Source of the DNA: Gnetum montanum
Lineage: Eukaryota; Streptophyta; Gnetopsida; Gnetales; Gnetaceae
Direction of reading: 5' to 3'
Assembly: GCA_015680685.1 (NCBI GenBank)
Contig: MNCI01010765.1
Location: 62,064 to 126,063 of the forward strand
DNA: 64,000 nucleotides
Position numbers and translations under genes: made by a program. Each line of letters starts with the position of its first letter. Positions within the stretch are counted from its first letter, which is position 1. Below the pieces are notes generated by a model that saw nothing but the letters and a program-made list of their open reading frames with translations, had not been told where the DNA came from and did no database searches. Shown here piece after piece: positions 34,181 to 44,906 of the stretch.

Positions 34181-34643
34181 CATGTCTCAAATAATCATGT
34201 TGCATCCCACCATGTGGCTTTGGCTCTTGGACAACGGGTTCCCTTTAACACTCAACAAGGGTCCTATTTCTCCAAAGAACACACCACCTCATCATGTGGC
34301 TTTGGTTGTGACAACGAATTCTCTTAAACAGGACACAAGATTCTCATTCCTCCAAAGGACACACATTCCATGCCTTGGTCCCAAGTCTGCTAGATATTGG
34401 CTATTGACAAGGACCAACATGATGTGTTTACACAAGATCATTCCGCTTCCCATAGTAACAAACCTTCTCCCTATACATCTCAAAACCTCATTTCCTAATC
34501 CCATGTACTTATGAACACGGTGTGATGACATCTAGCCAAGTTCCAAAGAACAATGTCTGATACCCAGTTGCTTGTGGTGTTTTTTACTTCTTTGTCAATG
34601 CCTCTCGGGTAGATTCCTCCAGGAATCAACAAAGAGGTGCCAA
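34181..34643 (+). other. 3' region of element 1: ~82-bp tandem duplication and polypurine tract
   Basis: Integrase is replaced by about 400 bases. Two imperfect direct copies of a unit of about 82 bases (CATGTGGCTTTGG at about 34209 and 34295) lie at about 34203-34370. After an unrecognised stretch comes the tract AAAGAGGTGCCAA at 34631-34643, one base different from the AAAGAGGGGCCA tract of elements 2 and 3. The hairpin arms at 34576-34653 surround it. Confidence 0.6.
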
Positions 34644-36850
34644 TGAAAACACCATAAAAATTTTGGCCTAGCACTTTCAGACAAGATTCAAGCTAAGTCA
34701 TGTAGCCACCCAAGCATGAATACAGCATGACCAAACTTGGAGGTCTTTGAAATAGCCCCCGATGGTCCATGATTCAATAGGCAGGGTCCCCTAGGGGCCC
34801 ACAGGTGATTGCACCAACTTTCATCATCTAGAATCAAATTTTTAAGGCTCAAAATGCTTGGTTTTTGCTAAGTAAACTTTGGTCATGCTCTAGCTTACGA
34901 TGCCCAGAGTAAGGATCAGCATCACCAACTTTTGGAGCCCCAAAACTGACCCAAAATAGGCTAAAATCAAGCACAGTGACCTCCCATGACCTTCACCAAG
35001 GTCCCCAACAGCTCCCAACCTCTATAAAATCAAGTTTTGGGCCTCAAATATGCCACTTTGACTTGGTGACTTTGGGGTTACTTTTTAGACGTTGCCCAGC
35101 GTAAGGATCAGCGTCACCAACTTTTGGAGCCTCAAAATTGACTCAAAATAGGATGAAATTTCATACAAGGACCCTCCATGACATTCACCAAGGTCCCTAG
35201 TAGATTCCAACCTCTAGAAAGTTAAGATTTGGGCCTCAAATATGCCACTTTGACTTGGTGACACTGGGGTTACTTTTCAGACGCTGCACAACGTAAGGCT
35301 CAGCGTCACCAACTTTTGGAGCCCTCAAACTGAGTCAAAACAGACCAAAATTGAGCACAATGACCCCTTGTGACCTTCACCAAGGTCCCCAATAGCTCCT
35401 AGCCTCTAGAAAATTAATATTTTGGCCTCAAATATGCCACTTTGACTTGGTGACGTTGGGGTTACTTTTTAGACGCTGCACAGCGTAAGGCTCAGCGTCA
35501 CCAAATTTTTGAGCCCAAAAATGAGTTAAAACATGCCAAACGTGAGCACAAGGACCCTCCATTACCTTTACCAAGGTCCCTAGTAGCCCCCAACCTCTAG
35601 AAAATTAATATTTGGGCCTCAAATGTGCCACTTTGACTTGGTGACGCTGGGGTTACTTTTCAGACAGTGCACAGCGTAAGGATCAGCATCACCAACCAAA
35701 ACAGAGCTAAAATAGCCTCTAAATGAGCTTAAACTTGAAAAGAAGCACCCTATTAACCTTAGGCATGCATATCCACTTTGAAAATGGGTCTCATAGGTCA
35801 AAAATGGGCTCAAAATTCACTATTTTCAGGTCATACGTTGTTAGTCATGCTAACATGCTTCCAGTAACGTAAACCTAGCGTAAACACTTTTATACGCTGG
35901 AAGCTAGATGCTAGACACTAGATGCTAATGCAAGGACATACTAAAGACATGCAAGAGCTAGATCTACACATGTTGGAGGCCTTGGCAGAGTAAAAATAGC
36001 ACAGATTTGCAGATCCAGAGGATAGACATCCAAATCCACTCTTGTACTTTAACATTATTTGTACATTTTGAATTTTTGAGCATATCAAGCTCTTACGTTG
36101 TGGATCACACACACTAGTGTAAGAGATCTTGGTCACACTACACCCTGTACATTATAAAATTTTGTGCATTTGGTCAAAATGTTCACACTTATTGGCCAAC
36201 CCTAAACCCTTGCATCCGGTAACCATGCATCCGGTAACCATGGATCTTCCACACAGATCCGAATCATATGCTCAAACTTGCATAAATATTCCAATCTCAC
36301 ACTAAATTGAGGTTGGTAGTTCTAAACACACAAGAGCATAGAATGCTAGGAAAATCTCTCCATACAAAACTTGGTCACGCTGAGCAACTTTGAGCATCCA
36401 AATCTCACATGCCGAACACCTTGGAGCCAGAAAACCTACACTCTCTCAGCGTCTGTACACCCTTCACATTGGGGCTAAACATTCACCTTGCAATCATTTT
36501 GCAACTACATTATGACTGGTGAACTTCTTTGTAATTTTTAATCAATACAAATAGTTACATTTTTGCCAATCATATTTACAATTTACAGTATTTTCTGCTT
36601 ACGCTATTTACACCTTATTTGTGTTTGTTCATGTTTACATTTGCATTTGTTTATGATAACCTGGTGCACTACCATTACGTACGCTAGGGGAAGTCCTTAT
36701 TTGATCTATGTGTAGACCATTCAAGGCACTCTGCCTTTGTTTTTCCAGCTTGCCCTCATGCGAAGGTAGGGTCTGCTATATCTCTCTAGAGATCTTTAGG
36801 CATTCATTTTTTTCTCTTCTAGCCTTACATTGATGATTTCAGACAGTATA
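34644..36850 (+). repeat. 3' LTR of element 1
   Basis: Begins TGAAAACACCAT and ends CAGTATA, colinear with 2648-4836 including the ~190-bp tandem units (about 34905-35700), a CATAAATA box at 36281-36288 and the shared block near 36690-36729. A small duplication of CATCCGGTAACCAT near 36216-36240 is absent from the 5' copy. Confidence 0.85.
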
Positions 36851-36895
36851 AAGAGCACTCTCATGAGATCACTATGTGGTGCTTCTAGGGAGAAT

Positions 36896-36965
36896 TCTAC
36901 CTCTTCCCATATATGTTGATTGGGCCAATTTCAAATAAATCATCCTACACCCTTATAAATTTGGT
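36896..36965 (-). promoter_or_regulatory. Spacer promoter copy 1 (Pol I-like)
   Basis: On the minus strand a TTATAAGGG-like segment, GGATG and GGCCCAATCAACATATATGG precede GGGAAGAGG. Plant rDNA start sites have a TATATA-x-GGGG core. The upstream ~60 bases match the gene promoter at 56182-56250. Confidence 0.45.
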
Positions 36966-37483
36966 TATGAGGGTCTGTTAGGCCAACCATTTGTCATGAG
37001 GATCCATTTCACCAACAATTCTTCATGAGGGTCCATTTGTCAAACACTTGGTCATGAGGGTCCATTGGGCCAACCGTTAGTCATGAGGGTCTTTTTTGCC
37101 AACACTTGATCTTGAGGGTCCATTTGGCCAACACTTGGTCACAAGGCTCCGTTTTCCCAACACTTGGTCATAGGGGTCTGTTGGGCCAACACTTGGTCAC
37201 GAGGGTCCATTGGGCCAACTGTTGCTCATGAAGGTCCATTTGGCAAACACTTGGTCGCAAGGGTTCATTTGGCCAACACTTGGTCATGAGAGTCCGTTGA
37301 CCCAACACTTGGTCACAAGGGTCTGTTCAGCCAACACTTGGTCATGAGGATCTATTTGGCCAATGCTTGGTCACAAGGGTCTATTTGGCCAACACTTTTT
37401 CTTGTGAGAGTGCTCGTGCTAGTGCAACTATGCAAGGTACTCCCATGGAGAGCACCCCATGGTGCTTCCAAGAAGAATGCTAG

Positions 37484-37545
37484 CTCTTCCCATATATGTT
37501 GATTAGGCCAATTTCATCCATACCACCTACACCTTTATAAATTTC
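37484..37545 (-). promoter_or_regulatory. Spacer promoter copy 2 (Pol I-like)
   Basis: CCTAATCAACATATATGGG on the minus strand with the same upstream block (TTTATAAAGG, GGTATGG) as the other copies. Confidence 0.45.
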
Positions 37546-37730
37546 TTCCCGAGGGTCCGTTCAGCCAACACTTGGTGATTAGGGTCCATTTGGCCAATGC
37601 TTGTTCATGAGGGTCTATTTGGCCAACAATTGGTCTCATGAGGGCTCTTGTGGTAGTGTAGCTATGCGAGGTGCTCCAATGGATAGCACTCTCATGAGAG
37701 CACCATGCGGTGCTCCCAGGGAGAACACTA

Positions 37731-37797
37731 CCTCTCCCCATATATGTTGCTTGGGCCAATTTTAGCCATACCATCCCTCATCCTTATAAATTTGATC
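37731..37797 (-). promoter_or_regulatory. Spacer promoter copy 3 (Pol I-like), best-kept palindrome downstream
   Basis: The core ACATATATGGGGAGAGG on the minus strand keeps the full GGGG after TATAT. Downstream in the transcribed direction, 37698-37720 contains the inverted repeat GAGCACC-ATGC-GGTGCTC. Confidence 0.5.
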
Positions 37798-38763
37798 ACA
37801 AAGTTCTGTTGGGTCAACTATTGGTCATGAGGATCCATTTTTCCAACACTTGCTAATGAGGGTCTTTTGGGCGAACACTTGGTCATGAGGGTCTTTCGGG
37901 CCAACACTTGGTCATGAGGGTCTATTTGGCCAACACTTGGTCACAAGGGTCTATCGGGCCAACCCTTGGTCACGAGGGTCTGTTTGGCCAACACTTGGTC
38001 ACAAGGGTATTTTTGGATCAACACTTGGTCACGAGGGTTCATTAGGCCAATCATTAGTCACAAAGGTCCCATTGGCCAACACTTGATCATGAGGGTCTGT
38101 TGGGCCAACACTTGGTCACAAGGGTCTATTTGGGCCAACCATTGGTCACAAGGGTCCCTTTGGCCAACACTTGATCATGAGGGTCCGTTGGGCCAACACT
38201 TGGTCACAAGGGTCCATTTGGTCAACACTTGGCTGCGAGGGTTCATTGGGCCAACACTTGGTCACGAGGGCCCATTTGCCCAACACTTGGTCATGGGGGT
38301 CCATTGGGCTAGCACTTGGTCATGAGGGTCCGTTTGGCCAACACTTGGTCATGAGGATCTGTTGGGCCAAGCATTGCTCACAAGGGTCCATTTGGCTAAC
38401 ACTTAGTCATGAGGGTTCATTTGGCCAACACTTGGTCATGAGGGTCCATTGGGCTAGCACTTAGTCATGAGGGTCCGTTTGGCCAACACTTGGTCATGAG
38501 GGTCCATTTGGCAAATTCTTGGTCATGAGGGTTCATTTGGCAAACACTTGGTCACAAGGGTTCATTAGGTCAAAACTTGGTCTTGAGGGTCTGTTTGGCC
38601 AACACTTGGTCATGAAGGTCCGTTTGGACAATGCTGGGTCACGTCAGTCTATCCAGCCAACACTTGGCCTCGTGAAACTATTTGTGCCAGCATAGCTATG
38701 CAAGGTGCTCCCATGGAGAGCATTCTCATGAGATCTCCATGCAATGCTCCAAGGGAGAATGCT

Positions 38764-38832
38764 ACCTATTCCCATATATGCTGATTGGGCCAGTTTCAGC
38801 CATACCATCTTGCATCCATATAAATTTGATCA
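38764..38832 (-). promoter_or_regulatory. Spacer promoter copy 4 (Pol I-like)
   Basis: GGCCCAATCAGCATATATGG on the minus strand with upstream ATCAAATTTATATGGATG. Confidence 0.45.
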
Positions 38833-39011
38833 TGAGGGTCCGTTTGGCCAACACTTAGTTGTGAGGGTTCATTTTGGCCAATGCTTGGTCATGAGGGTCT
38901 ATTTGACCAACACTTGGTCTCATGAGAGTGCTTGTGCCAATGCAGCTATGCAAGGTGCTCCAATGGAAAGCACTCTTTCCAGAGCACTGTGCAATTTTTC
39001 CAGGGAGAATG

Positions 39012-39079
39012 CTACCTCTCTCCATATATGTTGATTAGGCCAGTTTTAGCCATACCATCATGCATCCTTATAAATTTGA
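39012..39079 (-). promoter_or_regulatory. Spacer promoter copy 5 (Pol I-like)
   Basis: GGCCTAATCAACATATATGG on the minus strand, then AGAGAGG; upstream ATCAAATTTATAAGGATG as in the gene promoter. Confidence 0.45.
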
Positions 39080-39835
39080 TCACGAGGATCCATTGGGCCA
39101 ATCGTTGGTCATGAGGGTCTATTTTACCTACAATTGATCATGAAGGTCCATTTGGTGAACACTTGATCACGAGGATCTATTTGGCCAACATTTGGTCATG
39201 AGGGTCTATTAGGCCAACTATTTTTCATGAGGGTCCGTTTGGCCAACACTTGGTGACAAGGGTTCGTTGGACCAACATTTGGTCATGAGGGTCCATTTGG
39301 CCAATGCTTGGTAATGAGGGTCTGTTTGGCCAATTTGTTGGGCCAACTCTTGGTCATGAGGGTCTATTGGGTAAACTGTTGGTCATGAGGGTCCATTTTG
39401 CCTATAATTGATCATGAAGGTCTATTTGGCCAACACTTCATCATGAGGGTTTGTTTGGCCAACACTTCATCATGAGGGTCCATTGGGTCAACCGTTGGTC
39501 ATAAGGGTCCTTTTGGCCAACACTTGGTCACGAGGTTCCATTGGGCCAACTCTTGGTCACAAGGGTCCATTTTGCCTACAATTGGTCACAAGGGTTTGTT
39601 TGCCCAACCCTTTGTTGTGAGGATCCATTTGGCCATCACTTGGTCATGAGGGTTCACTTGGGTAGCATATGGTGTCAAGGGTCCATTGGGCCAAACCTTA
39701 ATCCTAAGGGTCCATGTGGCCAACACTTGGTTGGTCCATAGGATCTAGTTTGCCTATAGTTGGTCCCAAGGGTCTGTTACGTAAGCAATTGGCCATGAGG
39801 GTTCGTTGGGTCGACCCTTTGACTCTGAAGGGTGT

Positions 39836-40283
39836 CTTTTTTTTGGCCAATGCTCAAGAGCTTCATTGAGTCAGTCATGGTTGAAAGTAGGAACCTCATG
39901 GTCATCAAGAGTTTTGCATTGTGGTCTTCCACTCTATGTGACCTCATACACAAGGGATGTAATCTACTGATGATGCAAATGAAAAAATTCCCCCACCCAA
40001 GTGAGGTTTTTGATCATGAGAACAAAAAACATATTCAAACTCTGAGGCTGCTGACCAAGATTTGACTCAAAAGAAAGGGATTGCGTATGCATGTGTGTGC
40101 ATGTGTAATGATACATGTGTCCCTGAAGGGGGAGATACCCCTCTCTTGAAAAAAATGCATGACCCATATCCACCTACCCCCATGAGACGATGATTTTAGT
40201 GGGATGAAATGTGGCCAAGCATCTGCAGAGAAAAAGTGAAAGAGAAGGCCCAAAGAAGAGGATGAGGGGGATAGACTGTGATC
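39836..40283 (-). other. Spacer directly downstream of 26S
   Basis: No gene and no clear repeat. It lies between the 26S 3' end and the 29-bp repeats, where the 3' external transcribed spacer and a terminator are expected. I looked for 5S rRNA text here and saw none. Confidence 0.5.
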
Positions 40284-43136
40284 ATGAATCTTGATGATAA
40301 AGGGCCGAATCTCAGTGGATCATGGCAGTAAGGCCACTTTTCCACTTACAATACCCCATCATGTATTTAAGTCATCTACAAAGGATTCTTCTCATTAATC
40401 ACTCAAAATGATACTACATGGCCCCCAACACCTCACCATGTAGGTAGGACCAGGGGGTACCATTGTCACATGCCAATGGCAGCAATGAAGCTGTCCCTAC
40501 TACAGGTCATGTATCAACTGGCAAGAAAAGAGGCACTGCCTCTAGCATGGATTCTAACTTAGAGGCATTCAGTCATAATTTGACACATGGTAGCTTCGCA
40601 TCACTAGCTTTTCAACCAAATATGATGATCAATTATGTGAATCAATGGTTCCTCTCATACTAATTTGAATTACTATCGTGGCGCGCATCATTAGTAGGAT
40701 AAAACTAACTTGTCTCATGATGGTGTAAACCTAGCTCACATTCCCTATTAGTGGGTGAACAATCCAACACTTGGTGAATTCTACTTCACAATGATAGGAA
40801 GAGTTGACATCAAAGGATCAAAAAGAAACATCACTATGAATGCTTGGCTGCCACAAGGCAGTTATCACTATGGTAACTTTTTTGACACCTCTAGCTTCAA
40901 ATTCCAAAGATCTAAAGGATCGATAGGCCATGCTTTCATGGTTTTTATTCGTACTAAAAATAAAAATCAAATGGGCTTTTACCCTTCTATTCTACATGAG
41001 ATTTCTATTATAGTTGAGCTCATCTTAGGACACCTATGTTATCTTTTAACAGATGTGCCACCCCAACTAAACTCCCCACCTAACTTTGACTTCCACGTGG
41101 ATTGACGCATTGAGGTGTGTCTTGGGTCCAAAAGTGAGGGTTGTGCCCCATTCCCAACCAATGGAGTAAGTAAAATAACGTTAAAGGTAGTGGCATTTCA
41201 CTTGCACCACAAGCGGCTACCACTTATTCTACACCTCTTAAGTCATTTCACAAAGTCAGACTAGAGTCAAGCTCAACAAGGTCTTCTTTCCTTGCTAATT
41301 ATACCAAGCTTGTTTCCTTGGCTATGGTTTTTCTAGATAGTACGTAGGGTTAGTGGGAATCTTGTTAATGCATTCATGCATGTCACTAATTAGATGACGT
41401 AGCATTTGACTATCTTAAGAGAGTCATAGTTACTCCCACCATTTACCCACACTTGGTTGAATTTCTTCACTTTGACATTTAGAGCATTGGGTAGAAATCA
41501 CATTGTGTTAGCATCCATAGGGACCATTGAAATGCTTTGTTTTAATTAAATAGTCGAATTCCCCTTGTCCAAGATAGTTCTAAGTTGGTTGTTCATTGCC
41601 TAAGGAAATTCCTCCCTCATGGTGAGGGGGAGGATGCTCTATGTCCATCACCTGACCAACAAGCAAGGGCCTACCATCATCATGAAAGCCACTCAGGCAG
41701 GCTCTCAATAGCCCATGGGTTAAGGGCATGACCCCTAGCCCCAACCCTTAGAACCAATCCTTTTCCCAAAGTTATAAATCTATTTTGCCAACTTCCCTTA
41801 TCCACATTATTCTATGGACTAGAGGTGGTTCACCTTGGAGGCCTAATGTGGTTATGAGTATGACTAGGCATGAATGACACTTGGTTCTCTAAATTTTCAA
41901 GGGCAGTCAAGGGTTCACTGGACACTGTAGAATGTGCGGTGCTCTTCCAACCACTGGAGCCTATCTTCTGTTAAGCCAATTTTAGGGTGGGCAGGCTATT
42001 AAAAAGAAAAGATAACTCTTCCTGGGGCCCTCATTGGCATCTCTAGATTCCCTAATTTTTCCATCCACCATCATGTCCTAGTTCAGGAATGTTAACTTGA
42101 TTCCCTTTTAAGATATCATGCAAAGTGCACCCATTGGAAGGGACTCCCCCATTTCTTAGGATCGACTAACCCATGTCCAAGTGTTGTTTACATGGAACAT
42201 TTCTCCACGTCAATCTTCAAAGTTCTCATTTGAATATTTACTACTACCACCAAGATCTACACTTGGGGCCACTCCACCCAGGCTCACACCCTAGGCTTTG
42301 CAATGATCCCCATGCCCTCCTAATCATTAGGGTCTGGTGCTTACCCCAATGGCTGAGTGTAGGTTTCACACTTAAGTGCCATCCATTTTCAAGGCTAGTT
42401 GATTTAGCAGGTGAGTTGTTACACACTCCATAGTAGATTTTTGACTTCCATGATTTCCTTCTTACTATCTTAATCAACCAACACCCTTTGTGGGTTCTAG
42501 ATTAGTGTGCAATTAGGCACTATAGCTAGACTTTTGGTTTAGCCTGCATCACTAGTTTTGCTTACCAAAAATGGCCTACTTGAAGCTCTCGATTTGTTGA
42601 TGTGGCTCATCAAGGTAGCTGCGCCATCTTACCTATTTAAAGTTTGAGAATAGGTTGAGGGCATTGCATCCTTGATGCCTCTAATCATTTGCTTTACCTA
42701 ATAAAACTTGAGAATGTCAGCTCTAGCTATCCTTAGGAAAAATTCAAAGGAAACTAGCTACTAGATGGTTTGATTAGTCTTTCACCCCTATACCTAAGTT
42801 AGATGAATGATTTGCACGTTAGTATCCTGATAGGCCTCCACCAAAGTTTCCTCTAGCTTCGCCCTACTTAGGCATAGTTCACCATCTTTTGGATCCCAAT
42901 AGGCATGCTCTCACTCAAACCGTTGTTGACAAGATCAAGGTCAATGGATAGTGCTCCACACCTACACACAGATCCCACCTTTCAACTTCCTTGTGTCGTG
43001 CGGGTTTCCAAACCCAACAACTTGCACACATGTTAGACTCAAGTCACCCAAGGATGGCTCAAGTGTTCCATGACCCCCAAACCATGGGGAGAGCCCCAGG
43101 AAAACCATCACTCTAGAACATCTATCACATTTTAAG

Positions 43137-43167
<31 letters not shown>

Positions 43168-43506
43168 TGTGGTACTTGCTCACTATCGGTCTCTCATGCA
43201 TATTTAGCCTTGGATGAAATTTACCACTCACTTAGGGCTACATTCCCAAACAAACTAACTCGCAAATAGCACACTGTGATGTAGTAGGGTCTGAGCTTGA
43301 TGGGGCTATCACCCTCTCCAAAACCACATTCTAGGGGACTTAGGCTTGGTTCACCACAAGGGACACTTCTACAAACTACAATTCGAGTGACAATTGCTAC
43401 CAAATTTTCACACTGGGCTATTCCTAGTTTGCTTGCCATTACTAGGGGAATCCTTGTAAGTTATATGCTTAAACTTAGCAAGTACGCTTTCTTGAACTGG
43501 GGTCAC
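40284..43506 (-). rRNA. 26S (25S) rRNA gene, decayed pseudogene copy
   Basis: The minus strand matches plant 26S rRNA from end to end. The start GACCCCAG... is seen as GTGACCCCAGTTCAAG at about 43506, and TTTAAGCATATAACTTAC follows. Near the 3' end, segments corresponding to GGATAACTGGCTTGTGGC, ATTTGAAGCTAGAGGTGTC and the terminal GGATTCAGCCCTTTGTC region are found at about 40930-40760 and 40300. Length is about 3.2 kb, slightly short for plants (about 3.4 kb), so deletions are present. Most visible changes are CG to TG or CA. It is therefore a methylation-decayed, non-functional copy of the large-subunit rRNA. Confidence 0.9.
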
Positions 43507-43807
43507 TGAGAAGAGGGAGCATCACCCCTCCTATGCATGATGCAAAGGAGGAACATTGTCCCCCTAGAATCGTTGATCACATGGTCCCACATCACAACAA
43601 AGGAGAAGGGTGGGGAGGAGGCCAATGTACCTCATGCACGCTCAACGTTGGAAATGTAGAGACCACCACCACCATCCATCACTCCGCCCATGGAGAAGTG
43701 AGAAAGAAAGAATGATAGTAACTCTTAACCAACCATACCTTGGGAGAAACAAACAACCACATCTATTGCCCCCTCACATGGGGTGAAGAGGTGCACCGTA
43801 GGATTTT
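43507..43807 (-). other. ITS2
   Basis: About 300 bases between 5.8S and 26S, the usual ITS2 size. No coding sequence is seen; it would be removed during rRNA processing. Confidence 0.75.
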
Positions 43808-43966
43808 CACGACACCTAGGCAGATGTGCCCTCAACCTAGGCCTCAGGAACAACTTGTGTTCAAAGATTTGATGATTCATGGGATTTTGAAATTCACACA
43901 AGGTATCGCATTTTGCTATGTTCTTCATCAAAATGAGAGCCAAGATATCCATTGTCGAGAGTCGTG
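43808..43966 (-). rRNA. 5.8S rRNA gene, decayed pseudogene copy
   Basis: About 159 bases. On the minus strand it reads CACGACTCTCGACAATGG at its start, then ATATCTTGGCTCTCATTTTG, GAAGAACATAGCAAAATGCG and ATACCTTGTGTGAATTTC, the plant 5.8S order with CG positions turned to CA or TG. Confidence 0.92.
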
Positions 43967-44906
43967 GTTGGCATCATGAACCCTGGTTGACTACCACAGT
44001 GACACGATAGATTTTCATCACATCCTTAGTGCCAATTGCACCCTTGCATTGGGGAAAGAGAAGCAGGTGGCACCTGAGGGATGTGACCAGCATCAACATC
44101 TAAACAAGGGGGGATGACCACCCTCCAAATGAAAACCCTGCTACGCAACCACGGGTGGACGGGATGAGAACCTGCAAAGGACTACCACCGCAACTGTTTG
44201 GCACAATGCCCTCGACTACCTAGCATTTGCCCAAAGCAATGATGTGCCCTACATCCTAGCGGTTGAGAGAAGCCATTTTCCTAGAACATGTGTGATCAAA
44301 GAAAAGAATTGCACCTAGCCATCATATCTTATCCCCTCCCTCCTGCGTGCCCCTCTCTTCATAGAACCAAATAGCCAGGGAAAAAAATAGCAGCCCTCAT
44401 ATGTCCCCCTCATGTCCAACTTTTTATTTTTTAATTTTTTTGTGACACATACACTGATCATGAATGTAGATCTCAAGAACCACAATGATTTCCTCACCAA
44501 TGCATAGAAACTCCATTCGTGGATTGCCACTCCCAAAATGAGCATCTCCCCAGCTATCCTTGATAGATAACGACAACCATGGCCGACAAGTCCTCCATTG
44601 GGAGGGAACCTAAACCCCCTCCTTTAAATGCACCAGATCAATCCCATTTTTATTTATCCCCCAAAATCTACCTAGGTGATGATGTGCCCTTTGGGCCATT
44701 GATTTTTCAAATGTGCAAGGTGTAATTCGGATGCAACATCTCACACCACCTCCAAGCACACGCTCTTCCCACAAGCGTTGCACAAAGTCCCATCCTAGTG
44801 TGACACCACCATCATGGATGGCCCCCCACATGAGGTCCCCCAAGTACTCTTTGTCGCTATAATGAAAATAGAAGATTGTAACCAATGAGACAAAACATGT
44901 GCTTGT
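43967..44906 (-). other. ITS1 (~940 bp)
   Basis: Spacer between 18S and 5.8S. At about 940 bases it is three to four times longer than a typical flowering-plant ITS1 and in the range reported for several gymnosperm groups. No gene or clear subrepeat is seen. Confidence 0.75.

Larger units (their letters stand above)
2648..36850 (+). mobile_element. Element 1: Tat/Ogre-like Ty3/gypsy LTR retrotransposon, decayed, split by element 2
   Basis: Two direct LTRs (2648-4836 and 34644-36850) bracket a primer binding site, gag, protease, a long spacer, reverse transcriptase, RNase H, a second RNase H and a remnant of integrase, ending in a polypurine tract. Order and the doubled RNase H are those of the plant Tat lineage. 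Flanks give a likely 5-bp target duplication, GAGAG at 2643-2647 and AAGAG at 36851-36855. The flanking rDNA spacer text joins up across the element when compared with intact copies near 38700. The element proper is about 16 kb once the 18-kb nested element 2 is removed. All frames carry stops and the integrase core is missing, so it could not move by itself. The two LTRs differ at roughly one base in ten by eye, indicating an old insertion. Confidence 0.85.
36856..39835. repeat. 29-bp tandem repeat block of the rDNA spacer (family B) with embedded spacer promoters
   Basis: About eighty copies of a 29-bp unit such as CACTTGGTCATGAGGGTC followed by a variable TTTGGCCAA-like part. The array is broken by five copies of a longer segment that carries a Pol I-like promoter motif on the minus strand (near 36900, 37490, 37735, 38770 and 39015) followed by a palindrome-rich stretch. 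It lies downstream of the 26S gene in the direction of transcription. Open frames such as that at 37966-38325 simply translate the repeat and are not genes. Confidence 0.85.

Noticed and set aside
37966-38464. Open frames with repeated GQHLVTRVHWANTWSQGS-like phrases
   Set aside because: Translation of the 29-bp spacer repeat; neighbouring units break the frame.
36856-39835. CRISPR-like array of 29-bp repeats
   Set aside because: Units are directly adjacent with no unique spacers, vary freely, and lie in plant rDNA spacer.
39836-40283. Linked 5S rRNA gene in the spacer, as known in some gymnosperms
   Set aside because: No stretch resembling the 5S internal control region or its ends was seen on either strand in the spacer parts present.
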